Source: Ottelia alismoides (lineage: Eukaryota; Streptophyta; Magnoliopsida; Alismatales; Hydrocharitaceae). Taken from it: 64,000 bases of DNA. The translations under genes were made by a program, and so were the position numbers. Position 1 is the first letter of the stretch, and every line of letters starts with the position of its first letter. Shown here piece by piece: positions 1-12,096 of this stretch. The stretch is taken from positions 558,001 through 622,000 of the forward strand of contig JAZKJV010000085.1 in assembly GCA_037367405.1 (NCBI GenBank), in the 5' to 3' direction. The notes beneath the pieces are model-generated. The model was given only the letters and a program-made list of their open reading frames with translations. It had not been told where the DNA came from and did not search any database.

Positions 1-401
1 CTAAAATAAGCGCACATGCGCAATTAAAACATTCACAGGGGCATAGATGCAAATACTCAAAAGTTTTCATTCATTTCTAATCATCCAGAACTACAGGGAA
101 TATATTGCAAATAACCCAAACATACACGTGACGAAGCATGTGGCTCCACACAGACAGGGGTATAAGTGCAAATATCTAAAGTATGAGGTCCAATATGCAA
201 AATACCCTAAAACTAAATAACTGACGAAAATAATTACAGAACTAAAACGAAATGAAAGATAAGGGAGGGCCTAAGGGTAAATTACCCTTTATTAAGTCGC
301 CCGATGGATGCGCGCCACGTGGATAGATGGACGGCTGATGACGGGTGGCACTCCAACGCTGAAGCCCTCGCAGCGATCGGACGGTCGAGGATACGCCACG
401 T
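1..401 (-). mobile_element. LTR segment of Athila-like element, joined to gag
   Basis: These 401 bases are nearly identical to positions 4894-5297, inside the long LTR on the right, with only about eight scattered substitutions. The match stops at about 401, in the shared hexamer CACGTG, where gag sequence begins. The element reads on the minus strand, so this is a piece of its 3' LTR lying directly after a shortened gag, with no pol between them. The near identity suggests a recent event. The rest of this LTR lies beyond the left edge of the window. Confidence 0.8.
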
Positions 402-2403
402 GCTGATGGTAAGAGGGGTATGAGGAAGGGTGCTGCTGCTGAACTGGGTGAGCCTGCTGCTCACGCCTCCACGACTGTCCCTGCTGCTGATAGGGACGAG
501 GACCGAAGGATGATGGCTGGTGCTGCTGGTGTGCTGGGTGCTGCTGCGACTGCTGGTGCTCTCTCTGCTGGGAGTACTGCCCTCCCTGTCCTGACGGCTG
601 CTGCTGGGGCTGGGCACCACCACTCCCCCACCTGAATCTGGGATGGTCTCGTCGGATCCCAGGCTGGGGGCGGTCATACCAAATCCCGTTGACATCCATC
701 AACGGCTCTGCATCGAAGGGGTCTGGCGGGAGTACTGCCAGAGGCTGATCCGGCTGGTAGACCACCATCTGCGTGTCTGGAGATGGTGGGGACAGGTAGG
801 TAGGCTGCGGCTGCTGGTACGGCTCCGCCTGTACAAGGTGAACCTGTCTAGGCTGCTGTGAGGAGCTGGAGCGCTGGGACGAGTTGCTGCTGCCGCCGGT
901 ATCGCCTCGCGACAGAAGACGGGGCTGTGAAGCCGTCTGTGTCTCCTGGAGACACATGAGCTGGGTCTTCATGTCGCTCAGAACCTGTGCCATCTGTTCC
1001 ATCTGAGTGATGCTCTGGCACTGCTTCTTCTCGATCAGCTCCATGCGGTCCAACTTCTCGCTGATGATACCCATGTCCGCAGCGGATGACTCTGCCTGTG
1101 CTGCTGCGACTGCGGACGAACTGGATGGACCTGCATCTACCCGTGCTATCCGCTGGTACTGCACGGGTCCTGGCTGCTGTGGCTGGGGTCTCTGAGAATA
1201 CAACCTGGTCTGGGACATCACCATGTAGTTCTCGGACATCTCCTCGTAGATGGCCCAGACCTGGTCGTGGTCCTTGGCAAAGTAGGACCCGCCGCAAGAA
1301 GCGTTCACCAGACCCTGAAGCTCTGGCGTCAACCCGCTGAAAAAGCTCTGAACTAGGTTCGACTTGGATATGTCGTGGTGCGGGCATCTGTCTAGGAGCT
1401 CTCGAAACCTCTCCCAAGCCTCGTGAAACTGCTTGTTGGGGAACATGGAGAAGTTGCTGATCAGGGCCCTCGCTGCATTCGTCCGCCCGAGTGGATAGTA
1501 CTTTTTCAAGTACTCGGTGCGGAGCTGCTCCCAGGTGTAGACAAACTTCCCTAAATGCTTCAGCCAGGTGGCTGCTCTATCTGCCAGTGAAAACGGGAAG
1601 GCTATCATCCGGATCGTATCCTGGTCCACGTGGCGATCGTGGACAGTGCTGCAGATCATCAGAAACTCCTGGAGGTGGAGGTGGGGCTCCTCAGTGGCAA
1701 GTCCGTGGAAACGGGGCAGCAACTGCAAGGTGTTCGGGGGGAACTTGAAGTCCCCCACGATCGCTGGCACTACTACCCAGTGATGCATCAGAGTAGATCC
1801 GGGGTTGTGCAACGCCCGCATCGGCTGTGGTGGTCCTCCTGCCGCGGCGGCTGCCACTGCGGCGGCAGCGGCTGCTGCTGCTGCTGCGGCTGCTGCAGCT
1901 GCGGCCTCTGCATCAGGCATCTCCTCAGGCTCGCTCTGCTCTGAACCTCACTCTGCTCTGAGCCTCTCCAACTCTTGCCTCATCTCTATCATGAATGCCC
2001 TCTGATCGCGTAACTGCTGCTGAACTGTCTCGAGTGATGCGATCAGGGTGGAGTTGATCGCCCCCTGGTCAAATACAACATGCTGGTCTCCCTGTGGACC
2101 TCCGGGGTAATCGTCTGATCTGGCAGCCATAGCGACGTCTGCAAAATCAAATGAGCCCAACTCAGGTGCTGTCAAATCTGCTAATCTCTCCTCGGGCTCA
2201 TGTCTCTCAGTGCCGAAAGAAAGGGGGTCGAGGGGGAACAGGGCGGAGTCGTACTCGGGCTCGGAGAGCTGATCTCGGCTCTCGCGGGCCAACTTAGATG
2301 ATCGGGTAGACGTGCCCGAAAGCGGTGCAGCCAGAGGCTGCCTAAGAGACCGTCTACCCATCATCTTGATCTGGCGAGTAAGGCGGATGAGATCTGGAGT
2401 CAA
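292..2403 (-). pseudogene. gag: Athila-like Ty3/gypsy gag polyprotein, interrupted and truncated
   Basis: One minus-strand frame runs from an ATG at 2403 to a stop at 292, broken by a single TGA at 1948-1950. The part before the stop is 151 codons and ends in a charged coiled-coil-like stretch. The part after it restarts at an ATG at 1918-1920 in the same frame (542 codons). It holds a poly-alanine run, then a retrotransposon gag domain at about residues 55-230 with the motifs LLPRFHGLATEEPHLHLQEF, FPFSLADRAATWL and AWERFRELLDRCPHH, which are typical of Athila gag. A Gln/Pro/Ser-rich tail follows. The last roughly 36 codons come from the LTR, because the coding region was fused to it near position 401. 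No zinc knuckle, protease, reverse transcriptase or integrase remains. The stop could be CGA-to-TGA decay. Family assignment is strong; activity in its own right is unlikely. Confidence 0.88.
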
Positions 2404-3739
2404 CTATGATCACAAAACAAACCCCCGGTTCACCAACGCAACGCGAGCTGAAGACCGTGAAAGTTCGGTCAAATTATCTTGTCTATTTTATTTTGGTGAA
2501 CACACAAAATATCAGAGTGCTTACGTGACCTGTTAGGATATCCGATGCTATCCCAACCGACTGGCCCGCACGGAAGAGTCGGTAATCAGTCGGGTCTAGC
2601 ATCGGGAGGCTCTACCTAGGGTACGGGTCACTCTCTCGTGCATCCAAACCATACAATGAGGGGGTTGCTCTCCCCAAGACAAAGTTTTTAGGGTGAGCGA
2701 TTTTTAAGATCAATAGTCTTAGCCAGTCCCAATTTTATAGTTTTTCTTTTTAATATTTTTCAAATCAAACAAAAGGCCTAACGAATTTTTCGGTTCTCCT
2801 GATTATTTAGTCCGAAAACAGGGGGGAGAAGATGAAAAAGCCGATGCGCGAGAAATCAATGATGCATGCTGAGATAGAAATGCGTACCTTGTCTCCAGCA
2901 CTCTACATGCAAGTGATCCGCGCAAAATTTAAAGACAGAAAGAAAACTACCTAAATGATGCAACGGGAAAAACCGAGTCCTAAACGAGCAATTTCTAGCG
3001 TAGAACCGTCTAACTCAGTCACTCGCCCTCGATCCAAAGAGTCCGGTCTAGACCCACCCTTCCTCTTCTCGACAGGTCGAGTTCAGGAGTAGCGCTTGAC
3101 GGGGCAGGCTCGCGGCGCGTAGGCTCTCAGGAAAGCGACTAAGTTATTTTTATTATTTATTATTAGTAGGTCCAATTAACGTTCTATGGGAACAGATAAG
3201 CAGTTAGGTGTGTGGATCCTACTAATTACGGCACAATCACCAGAAATTCCTAAGTCTAGGGGCTCGAGCAAAAACCGCGTAAACACCGGAAAAGGCAACT
3301 AAAAAGCTAAAACCGCGAAAAACCGCGAAAAATCTAAAGGATCCCCCGAGCACACCGGTGCTCGGCGAAATAGACCCGAGAGTCCAACTGTCTCTGAATG
3401 TACCTGTATTATTACAACAATAATCAAATGTCCTGGAAATAAATCCTAATCTAAACTACGCTAATCCGCGGTTATTCCACGACTCCCGCACTCCTACTTG
3501 CTTTCCTGCACTCTCCTGCGGCTCTGTGAAGAAGAGAGCCGCCTCCGGTTCTCGCGGTTGCGTCGGCTTCCGAAGAAGCCGCCTCGATCCTCGGGCCCTC
3601 GCAAGAAAACAAAAACAAGAGTGTCAAACCAGATTATTGTAAGAAAATGTCAAAAAAATAATATCTACACAATTCTATACAAAAAGCCGCGGAAATCAAA
3701 AGCCGCGGAAAAAGCTAAAAAAACTGACTACTAAGCCGT
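2404..3739 (-). mobile_element. 5' untranslated leader of the Athila-like element
   Basis: This is the stretch between the primer-binding site and gag, read leftward. No supported coding region is present. It contains short clustered repeats around AAACCGCG at 3270-3335 and again near 3685-3715, and a GC-rich patch at 3050-3130. Long leaders are usual in Athila elements. Apart from that I see nothing in it that can be named. Confidence 0.6.
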
Positions 3740-3759
3740 GCTCCCCGGCAACGGCGCCA
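3740..3759 (-). other. Primer-binding site, tRNA-Asp type
   Basis: The minus strand reads TGGCGCCGTTGCCGGGGAGC, the form seen just inside the 5' LTR of many Athila and related Ty3/gypsy elements and complementary to the 3' end of tRNA-Asp. It lies three bases from a plausible LTR end (minus-strand ...TATCA at 3763). It sets the element's orientation as leftward, in agreement with gag. Confidence 0.85.
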
Positions 3760-3762
3760 TTC

Positions 3763-6530
3763 TGATAGACCAGCAAAGCGACAGAGGTAAAGGTACAGAA
3801 ATTAGGTCGTTGCGACCTCTATCACTCGACTGAGTCAATCAAGAAAAATGAACCACTCGAAAAAGATCAAATCAAGAAAATCACGAAAAGCGGTCCTGCT
3901 ATATGTTTAACCTGGTATAGCACCCAGGGTCGAACTCAAGGAGCACGGATTGGCTAAAAAGCCTACGAAGTAGTCAAAAAAATCAGAGAAAAAGGGAAAA
4001 CATTTTTAGTGGTTTTTAATTGTTTTTAGATTTTTTTGGAATTTTTAATATGTGAAGAAAATAAGAAAAGCAAAGACAAACACACTTTGGCAATTTATTT
4101 AATGCATCAAAATTCAAGCAAAAATTAAAAGAAAAATATTTTTATGTTTTTTTTATGTTTTTTAGTGTTTTTGGTGAATTTTTGGGATTTTTATGATATT
4201 TATTTTAATTTCTAAAAATCAAACAGTAAGAAAAATGTAGGGTACTGTCCAGCCAGGCCCAAAATCCCTAGATAAAATATCTAAGGACCTCAAGAGGACC
4301 TGGAGGTATTTTTCCTGTAAACTAGGTAAAACAAGGAAAATTTGAGTACCAAAATTATTGTTTTTGGGTTTTTAATGTATTTATTAGAATTTTTATGAGT
4401 TTTTGAGGGTTTTTAAGTTTTTATGGGTTTTCAGTGATGAAAATTAGCCAAAATTGGCTAGAAAATCAAGGGACACAAGATAAACAGTACCTAATTTTTA
4501 CAGAATTTTTAGGGGGGTTTTTAGATTTTTTTGTGATTTTTCAAACTGAACAGTGCCAAAAATAGATGTTTTCAAATTTTTAAAAATAGCAAACAAGATC
4601 AGAAATGTCCTCAAAAATCTACAAAAATCCTACACCACGGCAGTAGCCATATGTCAAATTTTCGTTGGATTTGGAGGTGATTTGATATTTTATTCAAAAA
4701 TGACAAGAGGGCACTGTGCACAGGGACCAAAGTGCAAATACCCAAAGTTCTGGGGGTCCTGGTGCAATTAACCCAAGAAGTCACGTGCCAAGCGCGTGCC
4801 TGGGGCACTCAGGGACCTATATGTAATAAAACTAGGGTTCGGGGACTAATTGGTAACCTGTACCAAAAGTCCGGGGACCTCAGATGCAAATTACCCTAAA
4901 ATAAGCGCACATGCGCAATTAAAACATTCACAGGGGCATAGATGCAAATACTCAAAAGTTTTCATTCATTTCTAATCATCCAAAACTATAGGGAATATAT
5001 TGCAAATAACCCAAACATACACGTGACGAAGCACGTGGCTCCACACAGACAGGGGTATAAGTGCAAATATCTAAAGTATGAGGTCCAATATGCAAAATAC
5101 CCTAAAACTAAATAACTGACGAAAATAATTATAGGACTAAAACGAAATGAAAGATAAGGGAGGGCCTAAGGGTAAATTACCCTTTATTAAGTCGCCCGAT
5201 GGATGTGCGCCACGTGGATAGATGGACGGCTGATGACGGGTGGCGCTCCAACGCTGAAGCCCTCGCAGCGATCGGACGGTCGAGGATACGCCACGTGGGG
5301 GATCGGACGGTTGATGCTCTCGGTGGCTAAACCTCGTGCAACGGACGGTCCAGATCGCCTCTCCAAGATCTGACAGTGGCTGGATCTCCTCAAGTGGACG
5401 GTCAGGATGAGAACTGGAGATCGGGGACGATCGGACGGTCGAAGAGGATCTTGGAAGAACAGTTGGCCGGCGAGCTTCGCCGGCCTCGTGCGAGCGCGGT
5501 GGTCCTCGTCTGCTGCTTCTGAAGATCGGAGAAGCTCCGCGATGATGCTCCGCAGCAGATGGTCGGCTCCGATGACCCAACCGAGCCCTGGAGGGCTCCG
5601 GCGAGGTCGGCGGAGGAGAAGCTCCTGGCCCGAATGGCGAGAGGCCTCAGATGGCCTCTGCTGGTCCTGCAAAACAGCTCAGAAGCTTCGCGGGTCGAGG
5701 GCAAAATGCCTCGACCCGGTTAGGCGGCGTGAAGGTGAAAGGTGCGGCATGATGGGCGAGCTCCGGCGAAGCGATGGACGGCAGAGCTCGAATCCCAGCT
5801 CCTGTGCGAGCTGGGTTGGATGGAGATGCGGAGAACGTGCGCGGGAGGAAGGCGGAGGTGATGATAGATTCCGATGATCGAATGGGTGCGTGAGGTGGTC
5901 GGAATCGACGAAAATCGACGGCGGCGCGATTTGGGGCAAATGGGAAATTAGGCTAAATGGCTAAGCTAAACGATTACCTGAGTGGTGTAGTAGACTGTGC
6001 CGGAGCTGGTGGTGCTCCCGGTCGTAGCCTCGAGGGTCGTCTGGGCCCGAGGCTCGAGCTCCTGCTCTGGGCGGAGCACGGCGGTGCTAACTCGCCGGAT
6101 CAGTGGTATCCGGCCCCTCTCCTCGCTGCGACAGCACCTGGAGCGAGCTGTCACTCACGCTCGAGCACTGGAGGTCACTGGGGGTGGAGCGGATTAGCCA
6201 AAGATGCCGAAAATGGGAGGCGGAGCTCGGCTTTATACGTGAGTGCAGACCCGACTAGGGCTGATCGGGTAGGGCTGTGAGAAGCGCGGATCCCAATGTG
6301 GATACCCCGACGAGCATGTCGGATTTACGAAGAAGCGATAGGACCCGGGGTTTGCGGAGAAGGCGAGCGGATCGAGCGCGGAAACGAGGAGAAAACGGGT
6401 CGGGCGCAAGATCCGCTGGAGAAGACGGTCCGCGGAGGGAGTTGACCGGGGGTCAACATCCCCCGTGGACCAATGGGAAACAGCCACGTGGAAAGGATTT
6501 AAAAATTCAATTAAAAATAACAAATGGCTG
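3763..6530 (-). mobile_element. 5' LTR of Athila-like element
   Basis: The LTR begins (3' end) at 3763 beside the primer site. Its R/U5 end at 3850-3960 carries the common plant LTR phrase around GAGTTCGACCCTGGG (minus strand). It then has an A/T-rich part (3980-4700), a part with repeated phrases such as 'gggcatagatgcaaat' (4700-5150), and a GC-rich part (5150-6300) holding chance open frames. A promoter-like region follows at 6230-6500. The segment at 4894-5297 recurs at 1-401. The 5' (right) end is not defined, since the partner LTR is cut off by the window edge; it could extend into the AT-rich DNA beyond 6530. Confidence 0.72.
6232..6239 (-). promoter_or_regulatory. TATA-like box of the LTR promoter
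   Basis: The minus strand reads GTATAAAG, followed by a GC-rich downstream region. A similar layout with a TATA-like motif occurs at 10853-10865 in the plus-oriented LTR relative, where both are preceded by a 'ggtccacgtgg'-like segment. Its place between U3 and the transcribed part fits an LTR core promoter. Confidence 0.5.
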
Positions 6531-7400
6531 AATTATTAAAAACTTAAAACATGAAATATTTTTGTTTTATTTTTTTCTATTTTTTGGTGATTTTTAATTA
6601 ATTTTTCAAAATAAAAATAGGGTATTTACACTATATAGCTATACATAGGTATTTGTACAATATGTCTTTTTAATTTTTTTGATTTTTAATTTGTTATTTT
6701 TGTGCATTTTTATTCCCATTTTATATTTTATTTATTTATAGTATAAAATTAGTAATAAAAGGGTATTTTTATTTTATTTTTATTATTTATATACAAGGGT
6801 GAAATAAATATATATGTACATCTATATACATGGCATATGTACAAGATATTTTTGTATTTTTAATTTTTCTATTTTTGTTTTTGTTTTGATTTTGATTCTT
6901 TTTATTTTATTTATTTACAATATATATCAGAGAATATTTACAAAAATTATAAAAACTACTTTTGTATATTTACAAAGCTAAATAAGTATAGATATATATA
7001 GGTGTGGTTTATGTGCAAGATGGAAGGGGTATTTTTGATCTTTTTGAATTTTTTAACTTTTTATTTTGTTTTCATCTTTTATAACTATATACAAATATTT
7101 AAAACTGTATTTTTGGTGAGGAAAATATTTTGTTATTTTATTTACATAATTATTTACATGTGAGCTCCTATCTCCCTCTACTTTGGCTTTTATGCGGTCA
7201 GGCCCATGCTGAGCCCTCCCTTGGGTTAGATTGCTCAATATTTATTCTAAATATTTCCCTCTTTTTCTTTTTACTCTTTATTCTTTTATTTTTGCACAAA
7301 AACATGCTAATTACAGGTTTTTACACAATGCATGCTTTTGGTAATTATTTGTATTTACACATATCTACATGTATTTGCAAAGGTTTTTGTAGCTAAATTA
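6531..7400. other. AT-rich stretch, no gene
   Basis: The stretch consists largely of T-rich runs on the plus strand and resembles the AT-rich part of the neighbouring LTR. It may be the outer U3 of that LTR or older LTR debris. No coding region is supported. Confidence 0.4.
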
Positions 7401-7404
7401 GAAG

Positions 7405-7560
7405 AATAAAGAGTGATGAATGGGTATTCATCAAGGCCGTAGGAGTCTCTGTTTCTGACGAAATTTGGATGACATATTAGAGGGATATAATTATGAAAAT
7501 CTACGGTGACATTTTTCAAAAAAAATAAAAAATTTACCTCCTCTTTCACAAAGGAGGAGG
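7405..7560. mobile_element. Half copy of a foldback MITE family
   Basis: The segment around 'ggccgtaggagtctctgtttctg' (7434-7456), followed by a phrase like 'gaaatttggatgac' and an A-rich run, resembles one arm of the foldback elements at 18985-19353 and 19815-20196. Those carry 'tggaggtcgtagaagtctc' and 'gaaacttgaattacataa'. Only one arm is recognisable here, so it is a remnant. Confidence 0.5.
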
Positions 7561-7609
7561 CAAGTTACCTCCTCTTGAGAGGAGGCTCCCTATCCTCAAA
7601 TGAGGATAG
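7537..7609. repeat. Three consecutive short hairpins
   Basis: Three short palindromes follow one another: 7537-7560 (CCTCCT(TT)/AAGGAGG type), 7568-7585 (CCTCCTCTTGAGAGGAGG, a perfect stem) and 7590-7609 (CTATCCTCAAATGAGGATAG, a perfect stem). They border the foldback MITE half copy. Their function, if any, is unknown. Confidence 0.75.
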
Positions 7610-9480
7610 ATAAATACCTGAAACTTTTAAAAATATTTTTAATATATACTATATAATATATTGTGGGAAAATACTTTATTGTTAATATAGGCTAAATTCA
7701 GAAACAAAAAACAATTATTTTTGGGGTTGTAATAAATTGTAATGTTTTATAAGATTTTTGCATTTTCAAATTTTAGTGTTTTCTTTTGTATTTTTAATGG
7801 TTTTTGGTCCGGATTCGTAAAATACAATTTTTAAGATACTCTATTTTTTGGATTTTTAAAAAATATGTTTATTATGTATTTTAAATGTATAGGAGAAAAA
7901 TGCACTATTTTGTATTTTTAAAAATAGAAAAAATACTTTTAATTGACTCATGAAGAATATATGTAATTTAAAATAGTCCCATGCGCTTAAAATAATTTTC
8001 TTATAAATTTTGGATAAAAAATGCAGTTTTAATAACAAAAATAAAGAAATAAAAATAATTATTCTGGCAGGGACCAAAATACAATTTAAATAAACATACA
8101 TTGCATTCCGGAATACTTTTCAAAAGCCCAATGACATTCATACAAAAAACTTAGAATATTCAATAATAAACATGTCGACAAGGGTATATTTGTAATATCT
8201 ATAAAGTTTCATGGACTTCTTGTAATTTTTCCAAAAATTATATAATGAAATACAAAATCCTTGGACTAAATCATAACACAAACCCAGGGGAGATCCTTGC
8301 AAAATGTCCCGTAGCTTCACGTCTATGCGCACGTTAGGTGACATGGACTGGACCTAAATATAAATGAAATAAAGGTGAGAGTTTTTAAACAAATATTACA
8401 AAAATATTTGAACTGTAAATGAAAGTTTTAGGATTAAAAACAACATACAAAAATCATGGGGATAGGATGCATAATAGCCCCTAAGACATTGATTGACGAC
8501 CGAGGTGCTCCCACTTGCCATGTGTCACCTCTTGGACAGTCGATGATAGTTCATTGAGGAACATGTTGGATTACATCTAACCATTGGACTAGACGACTAA
8601 TGGCACCTTCATCCAACAACAACTGCTTCTCATGGAGCAGACTTATAATCAGATGGTTAGGAATACCTTGGAAGAAAATGAAAGAACTCCCATTTGGCCA
8701 AGCTTTGATCCGGGCCGCAAGTCTACTCCGGCCACCGGAGAGGCTCCCAAGTGGCACAAAACAAAGCTGGAGGTCCCCTATGTTGCCTAGGAAGCTCAAA
8801 ATAGTTCGAGACCCATTGATGGAGTCATGGAGAGCCTGAAAATCAGGAACTGCTAGGATGCTTTCAAGTCATCAAAAATTGACCCAGATTGGGTCCTCAT
8901 GTGACAGACCTTGCGGAGTTAGTGTTGCACAAGAAAAGGGAAGGTTGTGGGCCTAGTTTAGTGTAAAAATGAATGAAGATTTGGTACGAAGGAGTTGCTC
9001 CGACAAGAGGAGGAGGAGGAGACCTGATCTTTTGATCAGGGCTCGATGAGGCATTGGGGATGTAGATAATGTGATGGGAAAGGATATGAGGCAGTCAACG
9101 GGTCAGAACAAAGGGTGAGACGATGAGAAATAGTGTCCGGAGCAGAATCTCCTACAAACTACGAATTCATTTTTTATGAAAAGTAAGACAAAATTAAACA
9201 AAATAAAAGGCTACCTAAGGTTATTTCTAGTGCCAGGAATAAAAAGAACAAGAAAACAAGGGCTCTACCTGCGGAACAAGGAGCCAGGTAGAGCTCTGCC
9301 TGAGCTAGTGCCGTAAGCTCGGATCACTGTCTCTAGGCCTCTTCCTCCACGCCAAAAGCTCCGGTGAGGTTGATGTAGTCACCGACAAGCTCAAGCACGA
9401 GGAAGATTGGGGTGTTTGAGGGAAGAGTGGGATCAAATATCAAATAAAGTCCAGTGAGGGTGATGAATCTCCATTTCATT
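7610..9480 (-). mobile_element. Diverged Athila-like LTR relative (minus orientation)
   Basis: The order of parts mirrors the LTR at 3763-6530: a T-rich section (7640-7860), phrases such as 'cagggaccaaaatacaattt' (8068-8087) and 'cataatagcccctaag' (8470-8485), a more GC-rich part with 'ggaccgag', 'ggacagtcgatgat' and 'ccggagaggctccca' (8500-8830), and a further GC patch at 9250-9400. Similarity is phrase-level only, so this is an inference of an old copy. No supported gene lies within it. Confidence 0.4.
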
Positions 9481-10564
9481 ACCATTATTCAATCATTTTG
9501 GCCTTAAAAACCCTAGTAAATGCATGTAAAGAGCATAAATTTGTACAAATTAACATTCATGCTTTGTTGTAGAAATACTGTATAAAACACTGTTTTTAAT
9601 GTCAAAATTATAGAATAAAGAAAAGAAAAGAAAAAGAGTAAAATATTAAAGATATTTTATGACCCTAAACCGTGAGACTTAGACATTTTGATGACTAGGT
9701 CGATAAGAAATAAAGTAGGGGGAGATAAGGACCATTTATATAATAAAGATTCCTTTTATTTATTATTTATTCATTTTTGGGATCTATTTTATTTTCTACT
9801 TTTAATACCTCAAAATAAACTTTGTACGTGAAAGTTGTAGATAATATAATATATAGAAAAATACAAAATTTATTTCATACAAAAATAGTATACAAAGTAA
9901 AGTTACATGCAAAATAAGATTCCAAAATCACAATTTTCCAAACCTATATCTCTCAAATAAAAACTCAAAATATACCAAAATCATCTTTAATTGTATATAA
10001 TTTTTAATAAGCTATTTAATGAATGTGATTTTATAATTTTTGGAGTTAAGGTGTTAAAGTTCAGTTTTGGACCCCTATTATATAGTATACCTGAATAAAA
10101 TATTCATTTGATTCATTCTTTATTATTTTTATAATTTTATAATTATTATTTATAATATATGTCCATATTAAAACTAGAATAAATCACTACATAAAATATT
10201 AAAATAAAATAAGTAACTAAAATACACAGATGAAATACTTATACCTATAACTATACAATAAATACACCTATTTATTTAAAGGTATATATTACATAAGAAA
10301 AATATAATAAACATATATTGATGTACACAAAATAGTTATAATTATATAAAATAAGAAAATAAAATAATAAAATCAAAACTACAAAATAAAAATAAAACAC
10401 CTTAAAATATAGATAAATATACCTATAAAGAAACCCTAAAAATACACATGTAATTAAATACTTCTGAAAAATAAATAAAAATCATAATAAATTTCTACAG
10501 AAAATATTAAACATTTTTATTTTATAACTTAAAGTAAATAAAATTGTTTTATATTTAATATTGA
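9481..10564. other. AT-rich stretch, no gene
   Basis: About 1.1 kb of A/T-rich DNA with no coding potential. It sits directly upstream of the promoter-like part of the plus-oriented LTR relative, so it may be that element's U3. Confidence 0.4.
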
Positions 10565-12075
10565 AATTCCAATCTTTTTGTGGCATGTTTTTCTTGGTTG
10601 GTCCACGTGGACCAACCAGGAGGATCCGTCAGTTGACCTTGTTCAGCTCATTGGCCTACACCCTAGCCTTTGTCAGACCCTCGTTTGACATCGATTCCCC
10701 CCTTTTTCCTGATGGATACATTCATCAGTTGGGCTTGATTCTTCAGAATCGTTTCTTCCTCGATCCTCGTACATACACGCCAGGACGTCACCTCGGTCAT
10801 TGGACCACTAAATCACTGCCTACACCTCGATTCTACCCTCGCTCCAGTCAACCTATACATAAACCTTCCTTCTTCTTCTTCCCATTTTTGAATCCCCTTG
10901 GATTGAGTTTGACCCCCCTCTTGAGTGCTCTGGATCAAGGAGGTGGACAGCCTCCTCTCCTGCCCTTTTGCGGCAGTGTTGGACGAGGTCTAGGGCAGGT
11001 TCCACCATCTCTGTTGCCTCGCTGGCGTGAGGTTCGGCTTCGTGGCTCCAGCCACTGAGGTACCATTTTACTTCTTTTCTTGTTCAGATTAACTCCTTAG
11101 ATCATTTTTAGCTTTTGTTCTATTCTTTAATCGTGTTTATTTGCCACAGACCAACCTCCCGTAGTTCGTCAGAGCTAGCCTCCGACGGACATTCCACCAT
11201 GCACCCTCTTTGTTTCCAACACTCCATTCCACCCCCACTCCTTCTCATGACGTTTCCCTATGACCCCTGTACCTTCACACACACAGGTCCACTATGGATC
11301 TGGAGATCAAGTCTCCTCCACCACCACACCATCATAGATCTCCGCCAACCTCCACCTTCATCCATTCCCACCAAATAAACCCTCAGGATCCTCTTTGTCC
11401 TTGTGCCAACCTTTCTTGCAGGACCTGGAGACTTCATACCCTGTAAGGGGTTGATTTTGGCATCAATGCATGTACTTGTGGTGCCTTATCTTCCACGGAC
11501 TTGTGGGCGATCTCCGATGTTCGTCGGAGCCTTTTGCACCTTCCAACAGACAGACGGGTCCTCCAGGAAGCTTCTGGGCCTCTCAGCGGAGCATCAGGAG
11601 GTCAGAAGCTCGTGCGCCACTCGAGCTTGAGTTATCACTTCATCCAAGTTCTTTGATCACTAAATAACTTAAAAATGTACTCTTACTCTTATAGATCATA
11701 CATATTATTATATATAGTATTTCTTTTAAAATAAAAACAAATTAAAATAAAAATATAAAAAGGAAATAAAAAATATATAATCAAAAACAAAAAATAATAT
11801 AAAACATAAAAAATACATAGAAATTAAATATAATTTAAAACTCAAAAAAATAAAAAGGAAAAAAACACAAAATATTTGATATTTATTTTATAGATAATAA
11901 ATACTCCTATCCCCGTAGCTCTTCGTGGTTCGACACTCTGCACTTATTCACTATATATATTGTGGAGTTGAAATAAAAATAAATTTTGACTCACACATTT
12001 TCGTAGATTTATCTTAGATTGTGGGTTATTTGTTTGTTTGAGTGATTGTTCATGTTCTGAGTACTGAGAGAGTGG
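10565..12075 (+). mobile_element. Diverged Athila-like LTR relative (plus orientation)
   Basis: It begins with a promoter-like part ('ttggtccacgtggaccaacc', 10599-10618) that matches, in reverse complement, the region at 6420-6500 of the first LTR. A TATA-like CTATACATAAACC follows at 10853-10865, then a GC-rich section and an AT-rich section. The end carries 'cccgtagctcttcgtggttc' near 11915, the same plant LTR phrase found at the U5 end of the first LTR. A degraded primer site follows at 12073. The 165-codon open frame at 10561-11058 lies in this LTR and is not a gene. Confidence 0.6.
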
Positions 12076-12096
12076 ACGGAACAACGATTGCCGGAC
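12073..12096 (+). other. Degraded primer-binding site remnant
   Basis: TGGACGGAACAACGATTGCC (12073-12092) and the following bases can be aligned with gaps to the tRNA-Asp-type site TGGCGCCGTTGCCGGGG. They lie at the expected place after the LTR's U5 end. The match is partial and would not convince without the neighbouring LTR. Confidence 0.4.

Noticed and set aside
420..2005. Plus-strand open frames rich in Ala, Cys or Gly
   Set aside because: They are opposite-strand readings of gag and its poly-alanine run.
5137..5939. Overlapping open frames on both strands with up to 161 codons
   Set aside because: They lie in the GC-rich part of an LTR; two share their C-terminal codons with gag only because of the LTR repeat, and none resembles a protein family.
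10561..11058. Plus-strand frame of 165 codons
   Set aside because: It sits across an LTR promoter region related to 6230-6500 and has no family resemblance.
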